Positions 36,278 to 46,136 are shown, counted from the first letter of the stretch. The stretch is 53,582 bases of DNA from PALSA-505 sp036496025 (GCA_036496025.1 DASXLW010000012.1:1-53582); one strand, 5' to 3'. A program made the numbers and translations. Notes: a model not told the origin generated them from the sequence alone.

Positions 36278-37267
36278 GTGCTCGCCGACGCGTACGGCCG
36301 GATGGCTACTGACCTGCGCGTTTCCCTCACCGACCGGTGTAACCTGCGCTGTGCCTACTGCATGCCGGCCGAGGGCCTCGACTGGCTGCCCAAGCCAGAG
36401 CTGCTCACCGACGACGAGGTAATCCGGCTGATCCGGATCGGCGTCGAGCAGCTCGGCATTCGCGAGATCCGCTTCACCGGCGGCGAGCCGCTGCTGCGGC
36501 GGGGACTCACGGGGATCGTCGAGCGCACGGCCGGGCTCGCGCCGCGTCCCGAGATATCGCTCACCACCAACGCGATCGGGCTAGCCCGGCTGGCCCGGCC
36601 GTTGCGGCGGGCCGGCCTGAACCGGGTCAACGTGTCCCTCGACACGATGCGCCCCGAGACGTTCCGCGCGCTGACTCACCGGGACCGGCTGCCCGAGGTG
36701 CTGGCCGGCCTGGACGCGGCCGCCGACGCCGGGCTTTCGCCGGTCAAGGTCAACGCGGTGCTGATGCGCGGCATCAACGACGACGAAGCGCCGCAGCTGC
36801 TGCGATTCTGCCTGGCGCACGGCTATCAGGTGCGGTTCATCGAGCAGATGCCGCTGGATGCCCAGCACGGCTGGCGGCGCGAGAACATGGTGACCGCCGA
36901 GGAGATCCTCACCGCGCTGGGCGCGGGTTTCGTGCTCACGCCCGACGACCCGGACGCGCGCGGCTCGGCACCGGCCGAGTCGTTCCTGGTCGACGGGGGA
37001 CCGGCCCGGGTAGGCATCATCGGCTCGGTGACCCGCCCATTCTGCGGATCCTGCGACCGGGTCCGGCTTACCGCGGACGGCCAGCTGCGCAACTGCCTGT
37101 TCGCCCGGGAGGAAAGCGACCTGCGCGGCCCGATGCGGGCCGGAGCCGACGACGCTGACCTGGCCGAGCGGTGGCGTCGCGCGGTGGCCGCGAAGCGGGC
37201 GGGGCACGGCATCGACAACCCGTCGTTCCTGCAGCCGGATCGCCCGATGTCGGCCATCGGCGGCTGA
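36278..37267 (+). CDS. moaA: MoaA, GTP 3',8-cyclase (radical SAM, molybdopterin step 1)
   Basis: The 329-residue enzyme has the radical-SAM motif CNLRCAYC near residue 25, the GGEPLLRRGL turn, and the C-terminal second cluster CGSCDRVRLTADGQLRNC (C-x2-C-x13-C). It ends in the conserved Gly-Gly needed in trans by the catalytic site. It makes 3',8-cyclo-GTP from GTP with S-adenosylmethionine. The GTG start is seven bases after AGGGAGG. Followed by mobA and a DUF6457 gene, so the local operon is for molybdenum cofactor assembly. moaC, moaD and moaE are not in the window. Confidence 0.95.
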   Translation: MLADAYGRMATDLRVSLTDRCNLRCAYCMPAEGLDWLPKPELLTDDEVIRLIRIGVEQLGIREIRFTGGEPLLRRGLTGIVERTAGLAPRPEISLTTNAIGLARLARPLRRAGLNRVNVSLDTMRPETFRALTHRDRLPEVLAGLDAAADAGLSPVKVNAVLMRGINDDEAPQLLRFCLAHGYQVRFIEQMPLDAQHGWRRENMVTAEEILTALGAGFVLTPDDPDARGSAPAESFLVDGGPARVGIIGSVTRPFCGSCDRVRLTADGQLRNCLFAREESDLRGPMRAGADDADLAERWRRAVAAKRAGHGIDNPSFLQPDRPMSAIGG

Positions 37268-37272
37268 GCCTG

Positions 37273-37983
37273 GTGCACGGCCCCGAAGGCCGCGCCGCGC
37301 CAGGCGCTGGCTCATCGGGTGACGGCCCGGCCGTGTGCCGTTCGGATGTCCCTGGCCTTGAGGTCGATGCGGTCGTGCTGGCCGGCGGGCGCGCGTCGCG
37401 GCTGGGAGGCGCCGACAAGCCCGCGCTCGTGGTGGGCGAGCGCAGCCTGCTCGCCTCGGTGACCGCGGCCGCGGCCGCGGCCGGCGCCCGGGTGGTGGTC
37501 GTGGTCGGCCCGCCCCGGCCCGGGCTGGTGCTCACGGCCGGGCGGCTGCGGGTGGTGCGCGAAGACCCTCCGGGATCCGGGCCGGTGCCCGCGCTGCGCC
37601 GGGGGCTGGCCGAGGTGTCCGCGCCGTGGGTCCTGGTGCTCGCCGCGGACTTGCCCTTCATCCGGGCCGGGCACCTGACTTCGCTGCTGGCTGCGGCCGC
37701 GGGAGCCCGCCCGGCCGCCGGCGCCGTGCTGGCCGACGACAGTGGCAGGCCGCAGTGGCTGGCCGGCTGCTGGCCGACCGCGGCGCTGCGGGCGGCCAGC
37801 AGCGGCTACCGGGGCGGCTCGCTGCGCGGGCTGCTGGGCCCGCTGTCACCTGTCATTCTCGGGCCGTCGCCGGGTCAGCCGGGACCGCCGGCGTGGCTGG
37901 ACTGCGACACGGAGGATGATGTGCGTCGGGCACGTGCCTGGTCCGGCGATCCCGCCGGGCCGGGGCCGGGCGTGCCGCAATGA
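37273..37983 (+). CDS. mobA: MobA-like molybdenum cofactor guanylyltransferase
   Basis: The protein has the nucleotidyltransferase motif VVLAGGRASRLGGADKPAL, then a glycine-rich loop and the LAADLPFI motif, where an Asp binds Mg2+ in MobA. It attaches GMP to molybdopterin to form the guanine dinucleotide cofactor used by DMSO-reductase-family enzymes, including formate dehydrogenase. The start is uncertain: GTG at 37273 (236 residues) is five bases after moaA, and GTG at 37333 would remove 20 residues. No good ribosome binding site precedes either. The C-terminal Pro/Gly stretch is short and disordered. Confidence 0.86.
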   Translation: MHGPEGRAAPGAGSSGDGPAVCRSDVPGLEVDAVVLAGGRASRLGGADKPALVVGERSLLASVTAAAAAAGARVVVVVGPPRPGLVLTAGRLRVVREDPPGSGPVPALRRGLAEVSAPWVLVLAADLPFIRAGHLTSLLAAAAGARPAAGAVLADDSGRPQWLAGCWPTAALRAASSGYRGGSLRGLLGPLSPVILGPSPGQPGPPAWLDCDTEDDVRRARAWSGDPAGPGPGVPQ

Positions 37984-38001
37984 GCGCAGGAGGGTGCGGC
38001 G

Positions 38002-38244
38002 ATGAGCGTGCTGGAGGACTGGACCGAGGTCGTGTGCCTCGAATTCGACGTGCCGGCCGGCTCGGTCGACGCCCGGGTCATCCTCGACATGGCCAGGGAC
38101 GTGGCGCACCAGGTCGACCGGCCGGCCGCGCCGCTCACCGCCTACCTGCTCGGGGTGGCGGTGGCACAGGGCCACCCGCTGGCGGCCACGGCGGCCCGGA
38201 TCAGCGAACTCGCGGCCGGATGGGATCGCGATCGTGACGAGTAG
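38002..38244 (+). CDS. DUF6457 protein of the molybdenum cofactor operon
   Basis: The 80-residue, mainly helical protein (LEDWTEVVCLEFDVPAGSVD, LGVAVAQGHPLAATAARISEL) matches the DUF6457 type found beside, or fused to, MobA in actinobacteria. The ATG follows AGGAGG by ten bases, and the gene begins 18 bases after mobA, so it is co-transcribed. Its role is unknown; the position suggests help in cofactor loading or MobA stability. Confidence 0.78.
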   Translation: MSVLEDWTEVVCLEFDVPAGSVDARVILDMARDVAHQVDRPAAPLTAYLLGVAVAQGHPLAATAARISELAAGWDRDRDE

Positions 38245-38302
38245 AACCGCATCGCTGGGATACTCATCAATGACGTCTATGGATGACGGAGTTTATTGGC
38301 AT

Positions 38303-38331
38303 TAGACCTATGAGCTGCCGGTTCCTAGATT
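38303..38331 (+). promoter_or_regulatory. Promoter of the cysteine dioxygenase-like gene (leaderless)
   Basis: TAGACC (38303-38308, four of six matches to TTGACA) and TAGATT (38326-38331) are 17 bp apart. The ATG begins seven bases after the -10, so the transcript probably starts at it. Confidence 0.55.
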
Positions 38332-38338
38332 GGGAGCC

Positions 38339-38884
38339 ATGACGACCGCCAGCCCCGCCTCCGCCACCGCAGCAGGACTTTCCGACGTTGTGAGCGCCGT
38401 CCGCGCCGCCGTGCGCGAGGGCGGCGACTGGGCCCGGACCGCCCAGATGGTCGCCGGGCAGCTCCGCCTGCACCTGCCTGGCCCGGACATCCTCACCGAG
38501 GCCCAGCGCCAGGGGGACCCGGCCGGGTACCGCAGTCACCTGCTGCACACCGCGCCCGACGGTTCTTTCTCCATCGTGGCTGTGGTGTGGCTTCCCGGTC
38601 AGGTCACGCCGGCGCACGACCATGTCGCCTGGTGCGTGTCCGGCGTGCTCCAGGGAATCCAGCGCGAGGAACTATTCGAGCTCGCCGACGGTGGCCGCCG
38701 CCTGGTGCCGGCCGGCGTGGCCGAGTGCACCACCGGGCAGGTGAGCGGGTTCGCCCCGCCCGGCGACATCCACCGGGTGCGCAACAGCGGCGCCGACGTG
38801 ACGATTTCGCTGCACGTCTACGGCGCGGACATCTCCCGGCTCGGCTCCAGCGTCCGCCGCGAGTACCGCCTGCCCATCGGCTGA
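38339..38884 (+). CDS. Cysteine dioxygenase type I-like cupin protein
   Basis: The 181-residue cupin has the iron ligands of cysteine dioxygenases: H93 and H95 in TPAHDHVAWC, and H145 in PPGDIHRVRNS. C99 lies near the position of the Cys in the Cys-Tyr cofactor of eukaryotic enzymes. It would oxidise cysteine to cysteine sulfinate with O2 and Fe(II), though related bacterial enzymes use other thiols. The ATG follows a TAGATT box by seven bases. It is not clearly part of the preceding molybdenum operon. Confidence 0.86.
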   Translation: MTTASPASATAAGLSDVVSAVRAAVREGGDWARTAQMVAGQLRLHLPGPDILTEAQRQGDPAGYRSHLLHTAPDGSFSIVAVVWLPGQVTPAHDHVAWCVSGVLQGIQREELFELADGGRRLVPAGVAECTTGQVSGFAPPGDIHRVRNSGADVTISLHVYGADISRLGSSVRREYRLPIG

Positions 38885-38987
38885 ACACAACGGGCGGCAG
38901 CCCGCCTCTCCCGAGTTCATCCCTGCCGGGCGGCCGGACATCCCGGCTGCCCGGCTCATTGCTGTCGTCCGGGACTTGCTCTGCGAC

Positions 38988-39002
38988 TTATACCGATATA
39001 TC
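38988..39002 (+). promoter_or_regulatory. Palindromic candidate operator/promoter before the PadR gene
   Basis: TTATACCGATATATC contains the perfect 8-bp palindrome GATATATC (38995-39002), in an AT-rich island 84 bases before the PadR start. PadR regulators often bind GATATATC-like palindromes over their own promoter, so it probably controls the padR-ABC operon. Binding is inferred. Confidence 0.5.
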
Positions 39003-39085
39003 TTTGAGCTATCAGAACAGTATGCGGGGTATCGGAGAACAGTTACGAGCATCGACATCCCGGAGAGACAGAGGAGATCACGCAG

Positions 39086-39859
39086 ATGATGCACGAAGAA
39101 GACGACTGGCCGCGGCGCGGCGCCTCGCGACGGAGCAGGCCGGTCAAGCGGCACGGTCCGCCCCGCGAGCGGCACATCGAGGGGCCACCCGAGCCGTTCG
39201 ACGACGAAGAAGAGATCCAAATCCATGAGCGTGGCGGGCCCTGGGGCGGGCGGCACCACGGACCTCCGCCGTTCATGGCGTTCGGACCCGGCCCGGGGCG
39301 GGGCAAGCGGTTCTGGATGGGAGAAGAGCCCCGGCGCAGGCCCCGGGTACGGCGCGGAGACGTGCGCGCGGCGGCACTGGCCCTGCTCGCCGAGGAGCCG
39401 AGGAACGGCTACCAGATCATCCAGGAGATAGCCTCGCGCAGCGGGGGAGTGTGGCAGCCGAGTCCGGGGTCGGTCTACCCGGCTCTGCAGCAGCTTGAGG
39501 ACGAGAGCCTGATCAGCGCCGTGACCATGGAAGGCGGGCGCAGCGGGTTCGCCCTCACCGAGGAGGGCCGCTCGTACATCGCCGAGCACGCCGACGAGGT
39601 GAACGCGCCCTGGGAAGTCGTGGCCGGCCGGGAGCACGGATCGGTCCGCGAGATGCGGGGCCTGATCGGGCAGCTCGCGATGGCGGCCATGCAGGTGACG
39701 CAGGCGGGTTCCGACGCGCAGATCGCGGAGGCGCAGGGCATCCTGAAGAACACCCGTCGCAGCCTGTACCGGATCCTCGCCGCTGACGACGACACCGGCG
39801 AGGCCGGCCAGGGTGAGCCGGCCCGCGGCGCCGACGCGGCCCGGGATGAGCGCGACTAG
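39086..39859 (+). CDS. PadR-family transcriptional regulator with long N-terminal extension
   Basis: The 257-residue protein has a winged helix-turn-helix of PadR type at about residues 90-165: ALALLAEEPRNGYQIIQEIA, WQPSPGSVYPALQQLEDESL, GRSGFALTEEG. A C-terminal helical dimerisation part follows. The first 85 residues are disordered and rich in Arg, Pro, His and Glu, with an acidic patch (FDDEEEIQI). That extension is not part of the typical 110-180-residue PadR. The gene precedes an ABC efflux pair and probably represses it until a drug-like inducer binds. GAGGAG precedes the ATG by nine bases. Confidence 0.88.
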   Translation: MMHEEDDWPRRGASRRSRPVKRHGPPRERHIEGPPEPFDDEEEIQIHERGGPWGGRHHGPPPFMAFGPGPGRGKRFWMGEEPRRRPRVRRGDVRAAALALLAEEPRNGYQIIQEIASRSGGVWQPSPGSVYPALQQLEDESLISAVTMEGGRSGFALTEEGRSYIAEHADEVNAPWEVVAGREHGSVREMRGLIGQLAMAAMQVTQAGSDAQIAEAQGILKNTRRSLYRILAADDDTGEAGQGEPARGADAARDERD

Positions 39860-39889
39860 TCTCGGAGACAAACCGAGGAGGCAGCGGGA

Positions 39890-40948
39890 GTGACGGCCAA
39901 GCCGACAGCAAGTGCCCCGCCGGCGCGGGCCGGTGATACCGGCCGCCCCGGCGGGGCATCGCCGGACGGCCAGCCCGCTGTCCGGGTCAGCGGACTGACC
40001 AAGCGCTACGGCGAGATCGAGGCCGTACGGGGGATCGATTTCGAGGTCAGGTCCGGGGAGACGTTCGGCTTCCTGGGGCCCAATGGGGCCGGCAAGTCCA
40101 CCACGATCAAGATCCTGTGCACCCTCGCCATCCCGACCTCGGGCAGCGCCACCGTCGCCGGGTACGACGTCACCAGGGACCGGGACAGGGTCCGGCGGAA
40201 TATCGGCTTGGTCTTCCAGGACACCACGCTGGACACCTACCTGACCGGAGCGCAGAACCTGGAGTTCCACGCGGACCTGTACGCGGTCCCGAAGAAGGCC
40301 GTCGCGCCCCGGATGCGCCAGGTGCTGGAGATGGTGGACCTCTGGGATCGGCGCAACAGCCTGGTCAGCACCTACTCCGGCGGCATGCAGCGCCGGCTGG
40401 AGATCGCCCGGGGGCTGCTGCACGCTCCCCGGGTGCTGTTCCTGGACGAGCCGACCGTGGGACTCGACCCGCAGACGCGCTCGTCGATCTGGGAGTACAT
40501 CAACGACCTGAAGCGCCGCGAGGACATCACGATCTTCCTGACCACGCACTACATGGACGAGGCGGAGAACTGCGACCGGATCGCGATCATCGACCACGGC
40601 AAGATCGTGGCGATCGACACGCCCGAGGCACTGAAGGCGAGCGTCGGCGAGGACCGGGTGCAGATTCAGACCGCTGACGACCCGGCGGCGATCGAGGCGC
40701 TGGCCACCACCTTCGGCCTCGGCGCGGCCATGCACGATGGCGCGGTCACGTTCTCGGTGCCGTCCGGTGAGCAGTTCGTGCCCCGGCTGTTCGCCGAGCT
40801 GGCCGTGCCGATCCAGTCGGTCAGCGTATCCAAGCCCTCGCTTGACGACGTATTCATGTCCTACACCGGCAAGACCATCCGCGACGCCGAGGCCTCGGGC
40901 ACCGACCGCATGCGGACGATGGTCAACGCCTGGCGAAGGAGGGGGTGA
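39890..40948 (+). CDS. ABC efflux ATPase (DrrA-like)
   Basis: The 352-residue ATPase has an N-terminal disordered stretch of about 25 residues, then Walker A GPNGAGKSTTI, signature YSGGMQRRLEIARGLL and Walker B VLFLDEPTVGLDPQTR. The C-terminal domain of about 100 residues (the DUF4162-like part with TADDPAAIEALATTFG and KPSLDDVFMSYTGKT) is typical of DrrA-type drug exporters. It powers the permease encoded next to it. The GTG start is eight bases after GAGGAGG; the end overlaps the permease start by GTGA. Substrate unknown, probably a hydrophobic compound. Confidence 0.92.
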   Translation: MTAKPTASAPPARAGDTGRPGGASPDGQPAVRVSGLTKRYGEIEAVRGIDFEVRSGETFGFLGPNGAGKSTTIKILCTLAIPTSGSATVAGYDVTRDRDRVRRNIGLVFQDTTLDTYLTGAQNLEFHADLYAVPKKAVAPRMRQVLEMVDLWDRRNSLVSTYSGGMQRRLEIARGLLHAPRVLFLDEPTVGLDPQTRSSIWEYINDLKRREDITIFLTTHYMDEAENCDRIAIIDHGKIVAIDTPEALKASVGEDRVQIQTADDPAAIEALATTFGLGAAMHDGAVTFSVPSGEQFVPRLFAELAVPIQSVSVSKPSLDDVFMSYTGKTIRDAEASGTDRMRTMVNAWRRRG

Positions 40949-41853
40949 CCGGCATGGCCACCGAGGTCACCGCGCCCGCCGACACGGGCGGCAGGGAGCT
41001 CAGCGAGACCATCCGGGTGCTGGTTCCCGAGCCGAACATCCGCCAGGATCTGCGGGCGGCGGCGATCGTCTGGCGCCGTGAGCTGATCAGGTTCCGCAGC
41101 GACCGGCTGCGTCTGATCACCGGGCTCATCCAGCCGGTGCTCTTCCTGTTCGTGCTGGGTACCGGCCTGTCTGCGCTGGCCAGTCACGGCCTGCCGTCCG
41201 GCGTGGACTTCAAGACCTTCATCTACCCGGGCGTGCTGGCCATGTCGGTGTTGTTCACCGCCATCTTCTCGGCCGCCTCGATCGTGTGGGACCGCGAGTT
41301 CGGCTTCCTGCGCGAGATGCTGGTCGCCCCGGTGAGCCGGGCCGCCCTGGTCGTAGGCAAGTGCCTGGGCGGCGCGACCGTGGCGACGCTCCAGGGCATC
41401 GTGTTCCTGATCCTGGCCGGGTTCGCGCACGTGCCCTACAACCCGGTCCTGATGCTCACGCTCATCGGCGAGCTGCTGCTGCTGTCGTTCACGCTGACCG
41501 CGTTCGGCGTGATGATGGCGGCCCGGATCAAGCAGATCCAGGCCTTCATGGCGCTGACTCAGATGCTGGTCATGCCGCTGTTCTTCCTGTCCGGGGCGCT
41601 GTACCCGCTGACCGGCCTGCCGGCCTGGCTGGCCGTTCTGACCAGGTTCGACCCGCTGACCTACATCGTCGACCCGATGCGGCAAGCCGTGTTCAGCCAC
41701 CTGAACCTCAACCCGCTCGCCGTACACCAGCTGGCGCCAGGCATCACCTGGGCAGGCTGGCCGGTCCCCGTGTGGCTATCGCTGGCCATCGTGGCGGCCA
41801 TAGGCCTGGGGATGCTCATGGTCGCAATCATCGAGTTCCGCAAGACCGAATAG
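40945..41853 (+). CDS. ABC-2 type efflux permease (DrrB-like)
   Basis: The 302-residue protein has six hydrophobic helices (for example LITGLIQPVLFLFVLGTGLSAL and FKTFIYPGVLAMSVLFTAIF), the ABC-2 pattern with an FLREMLVAPVSRAALVVGK loop, and a late PLFFLSGALYPLTGLPAWLA motif. It pairs with the upstream ATPase to form a DrrAB-type exporter. The GTG start overlaps the ATPase stop; an ATG three codons later is an alternative. About 450 bp without a gene follow. Confidence 0.9.
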   Translation: MTGMATEVTAPADTGGRELSETIRVLVPEPNIRQDLRAAAIVWRRELIRFRSDRLRLITGLIQPVLFLFVLGTGLSALASHGLPSGVDFKTFIYPGVLAMSVLFTAIFSAASIVWDREFGFLREMLVAPVSRAALVVGKCLGGATVATLQGIVFLILAGFAHVPYNPVLMLTLIGELLLLSFTLTAFGVMMAARIKQIQAFMALTQMLVMPLFFLSGALYPLTGLPAWLAVLTRFDPLTYIVDPMRQAVFSHLNLNPLAVHQLAPGITWAGWPVPVWLSLAIVAAIGLGMLMVAIIEFRKTE

Positions 41854-42101
41854 CCCCCGACCGAGCACCCAGGCCCGCCGCCCCCCCGCGCGACCCCCCC
41901 AGAACGAGCGCGAAGCATTCGCATCGCCATAATCCGCGGCCCCAACGCTTCCCGTATCGCTTGGCCCCGCAAAGATCCGGAGTACCCCTAGAGGAAAGCA
42001 CTCCGAGGAGCGAGAGCATATGGCGACCGGGGGGTCCGGGGGTATCCCCCCGGGAAAACACTGCGAGCCCCCGGCGAGGGCCCAAAGGGCCCGAGCATAG
42101 A

Positions 42102-42142
42102 GCGACGCCGGGTGGCTACGGGGGCAAACCACCCGGCGTCGC
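42102..42142. repeat. Perfect 14-bp inverted repeat (GCGACGCCGGGTGG)
   Basis: GCGACGCCGGGTGG (42102-42115) is exactly complementary to CCACCCGGCGTCGC (42129-42142), with a 13-base loop. It is the strongest hairpin in the window and could end transcripts from either side, although there is no U-run. Confidence 0.85.
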
Positions 42143-42148
42143 ATTCAT

Positions 42149-42177
42149 CGGCGTTCCGACGGGGGCCCGGAACGCCG
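42149..42177. repeat. Perfect 10-bp inverted repeat (CGGCGTTCCG)
   Basis: CGGCGTTCCG (42149-42158) pairs with CGGAACGCCG (42168-42177) around a nine-base loop. It lies six bases after the 14-bp hairpin and contains the first copy of the CCGACGGGGG repeat in its loop. Confidence 0.8.
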
Positions 42178-42218
42178 GCAGTGGTGCCCCGACGGGGGAC
42201 CAGAGCACCGGTATGCAT

Positions 42219-42248
42219 GTTACACGGAAGACCCCAGGCTCGTGTCAA
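42219..42248 (-). promoter_or_regulatory. Possible minus-strand promoter reading into the hairpin region
   Basis: A perfect TTGACA (-35) lies on the minus strand at 42248-42243, and TGTAAC (four of six matches to TATAAT) follows after 18 bp at 42224-42219. Transcription would run leftwards through the hairpins at 42177-41990, where no gene is present, so it may drive a non-coding RNA. Weak -10. Confidence 0.3.
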
Positions 42249-42307
42249 GACCTGGCTATAAGGCTAGCGCCGCGCCGATAGGGCGGACGTCTCCGCAGAT
42301 CAGTCGG

Positions 42308-42730
42308 TTACCCGCCGGTAGATTGCGTTCCGTAGTCATTCCGCTCATCGGACCGCGGGAAGGGCACGCCGTCAGCGGCTGAAGTCGTCGCCGAACCACT
42401 AGTGGCGGAACGTGACGGGTCCGGTGAAGGGCCCGAGTACCGCTCCGGCAGGTTGGGCTCATAGGGCCGCAGCCCCCGGGTGCTGCTCGGCTCTCGCCCG
42501 CCATTAGCAAATACCACCGCAAAATAAGGGATCACGATGGCACCGACGGCCGGAATCGCGGCCACCCAGCCCGCGTGCGCGACGAACAGGAGGATGGCCA
42601 CCACGAAGCAGACAACGCGGATTCCCATCATCACCAGGTATCTGCGCTCACGGAAAGCGATGTCCTCGGACATCGGCCGCTGCGCATCCGTAACCAGCGA
42701 GACGTCCTGGCGGCGCGTCCGGTGAACCAT
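42308..42730 (-). CDS. DUF3099 small membrane protein
   Basis: The 140-residue protein has a basic N-terminus, two hydrophobic helices (VMMGIRVVCFVVAILLFVAH and AAIPAVGAIVIPYFAVVFA) and a long disordered Pro/Ser-rich tail. The pattern TDAQRPMSEDIAFRERRYLVM is typical of actinobacterial DUF3099. Function unknown. GGGGGA lies seven bases before this ATG; a GTG two codons upstream (42736), exactly seven bases after a -10 box, would give a leaderless start. Confidence 0.83.
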   Translation of the reverse strand: MVHRTRRQDVSLVTDAQRPMSEDIAFRERRYLVMMGIRVVCFVVAILLFVAHAGWVAAIPAVGAIVIPYFAVVFANGGREPSSTRGLRPYEPNLPERYSGPSPDPSRSATSGSATTSAADGVPFPRSDERNDYGTQSTGG

Positions 42731-42743
42731 CCTCACGTCCCCC

Positions 42744-42773
42744 ACGCTATGCCTGGTTACGGAAAGCGTCCAA
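42744..42773 (-). promoter_or_regulatory. Promoter of the DUF3099 gene
   Basis: On the minus strand TTGGAC (-35, 42773-42768) and TAGCGT (-10, 42749-42744) are separated by 18 bp. The nearest start codon, GTG at 42736, begins seven bases after the -10, so the transcript may be leaderless. Confidence 0.6.
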
Positions 42774-42934
42774 GTCGGCCGACACGAGCGGGAAGAAAAA
42801 ATTTCGGTGTTTTGTCCGCATGCCGAACATCGCGGGGCGTCGGCACCGGAGACCTTCAGTACCTGACACGCCGCGGCGCGCGGGGAAGAGTAGGGTACGG
42901 CGGCGCAGGAACCGATCAAGCACGTGGAGGAGAC

Positions 42935-43147
42935 ATGGCAGATCGCACCTACCGGGTGACCGAGATCGTCGGCACCTCTCCCGACGGCATCGAGCCGGCC
43001 GTGCACAACGCGCTGCGCCGCGCCGGGCAGACGCTGCGCCACCTGGACTGGTTCGAGGTGACGCAGATCCGCGGCCAGATCGTGGACGACGAGATCGCCC
43101 ATTTCCAGGTGGGACTGAAGGTCGGATTCCGGCTCGAGGACACCTGA
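42935..43147 (+). CDS. Dodecin, flavin-binding storage protein
   Basis: The 70-residue protein matches dodecins: YRVTEIVGTSPDGIEPAVHNAL, then the conserved Trp and Gln of the flavin pocket in LDWFEVTQIRGQI, and a closing strand FQVGLKVGFRLED. Twelve subunits form a hollow shell that binds FMN, FAD or riboflavin and limits free-flavin damage. The ATG is preceded by GGAGGAG. TAGGGT at about 42890-42895 may be its -10. It is divergent from the DUF3099 gene. A GC hairpin follows the stop. Confidence 0.92.
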   Translation: MADRTYRVTEIVGTSPDGIEPAVHNALRRAGQTLRHLDWFEVTQIRGQIVDDEIAHFQVGLKVGFRLEDT

Positions 43148-43169
43148 GGCCCCGGCTTCCGGCCGGGCC
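43148..43169. terminator. Hairpin terminator between dodecin and tldE genes
   Basis: Starting on the base after the dodecin stop, GG-CCCGGC pairs with GCCGGG-CC (eight pairs, one bulged C, five-base loop). It lies in a 37-bp gap between convergent genes and can act on both. No U-run is present. Confidence 0.5.
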
Positions 43170-43184
43170 GGGCCGTGTCCCCGG

Positions 43185-44605
43185 CTAGTTGGCCTGGCTC
43201 ACCGACGACATATTGAAGTCTTCGACGCGCGCGGGCGGCATGGCGACCCTGGTGAAATAGTCGCTCCACTCACGAGGCAGCGCGGGCCCGGACCGGCCTA
43301 CCTCGGCCAGCCGGTGCAGCATCCCCACCGGGCTCTCGTTGAACCTGAAGTTGTTCACCTCACCGGTGACCTCGCCGTTCTCCACCAGGTACACGCCGTC
43401 CCTGGTAAGCCCGGTGAGCAGCAGCGTCTGCGGGTCAACCTCCCGGATGTACCACAGGCAGGTGAGCAGCAGGCCACGGCGGGTGCTGGTCACCATCTCG
43501 TCCAGCGTCGCCGGGCCGGGTGCCGCGGGCTCGAGGATCAGGTTGTCGATCGCGGGCGTGACCGGCAGGCCGGACAGCTGCGCGGAGTAGCGGGTCTGCA
43601 GCAGCGCCGACAGCTTCCCCTCGCGAATCCAGTCGGTGGGCTGCAGGGCCAGCCCGTTGTCGAACACCGAGGAGTCCCGGCTGGAGGCGTGCGCGATGAC
43701 GAACGGAGCGCATTCCAGGCCGGGCGCCGCCGGGTCGCTGCGCAGGGTCACGGGCAGGTTGGCCAGTTGCTCGCCCGCCCGGGTGCCGCCGCCGGGCTTG
43801 CTGAACACCGTCCGCCCGTCGAGCGCGTCCTTGGCCCCGGCCGACCAGTACATATAGGTGAGCAGGTCAGCCATGGCCCCGGGTGGCAGCAGGGTCTCGT
43901 ACCGGCCGGCCGGCAGCTCGACCCGGCGCCTGGCCCACTCGAGCCGTTGCGCCAGGCTGGCGTCCATGGCCGTCACGTCCACGTCGGTGAAGTCGCGGCT
44001 GCCGGTGCCGACCCAGGCCGAGTGCGCGAAACCCGCGGACTTCGCGTTCAGCTCGACCTTGCCGGACGGCTGGTCATGGCGCAGCCGCAGCCCGCTCGAC
44101 GTGCCGAGGAACAAGCAGGACAAGTCGTGCTCGGCATAGCCGTACAGCTTCTGGTCACGGCCCGCGGCCGCCTCGAACGCGTGCCCCAGCGCCGGGGTGA
44201 AGCCGCGGAACTCCCCGATCTCGGTCCGGCTGACCGGGTCGTCCCAGTGCCCGGCGGACCCTGAAGCGTCCGGGCTGCCCGGCCCGAGCAGCGGCTGGGC
44301 GTCTTCGGCCGGGGAACTCTGCTCCGCCGCCTGCTCGGCCGCCCGCACGACCTCCTCGACCTGATCTTCCCGCACGCCCGACCTGGACACCACGCCGGCT
44401 GTCGCCTCATCGCCCTTGCGCCGCACCGCGATGACCGTGAGCCGGCGGGATTGCGACACCCCGTTGGTGGTCAGCGTGTTGCCCGCCCACCGCAGGTTGG
44501 CCGAGGAGTTCTCCTCAGCGATCACGATGCAGTCCTCGCTGCGGGCCGCGGCCAGCGCGCGCTCCACGCTGCGCTGCGGCGAGTACCCCCCCTCGCCACT
44601 GACGG

Positions 44606-44609
<4 letters not shown>
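43185..44609 (-). CDS. TldE/PmbA-type subunit of a TldD/TldE protease
   Basis: The 474-residue protein belongs to the TldD/PmbA (U62) family: RWAGNTLTTNGVSQSRRLTVIAV at the N-terminus, VELPAGRYETLLPPGAMADLL centrally, and PVTPAIDNLILEPAAPG then GLLLTCLWYIREVDPQTLLL near the C-terminus. It lacks the HExxxH metal motif, so it is the non-catalytic TldE partner. The TldD/TldE pair degrades unfolded peptides and matures some ribosomally made peptides. Its ATG overlaps the tldD stop by ATGA. No RiPP precursor was seen nearby. Confidence 0.9.
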
Positions 44610-46129
<1,520 letters not shown>

Positions 46130-46136
46130 GACAGGC

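Larger units (their letters stand above)
41854..42307. other. 454-bp gene-free region packed with hairpins
   Basis: No coding frame with believable start and composition lies here, between two convergent genes. Instead there are many self-complementary segments: CCGGGGG...CCCCCGG (about 42029-42056), GGGCCC-AAA-GGGCCC (42079-42093), a 14-bp stem at 42102-42142, a 10-bp stem at 42149-42177, and two copies of CCGACGGGGG (42156-42165, 42189-42198). Such arrays are typical of interspersed intergenic repeats in some actinobacteria, or of a structured RNA. Direct evidence is limited to the palindromes. Confidence 0.6.

Noticed and set aside
37171..37272. Upstream extension of mobA into the moaA coding region
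   Set aside because: The extra residues would be encoded over the moaA 3' end in another frame, with no start support. The first plausible start is 37273.
41854..42307. Open frames in the hairpin region as small proteins
   Set aside because: They are composed of Arg/Gly/Pro runs, begin without ribosome binding sites and run across the palindromes.
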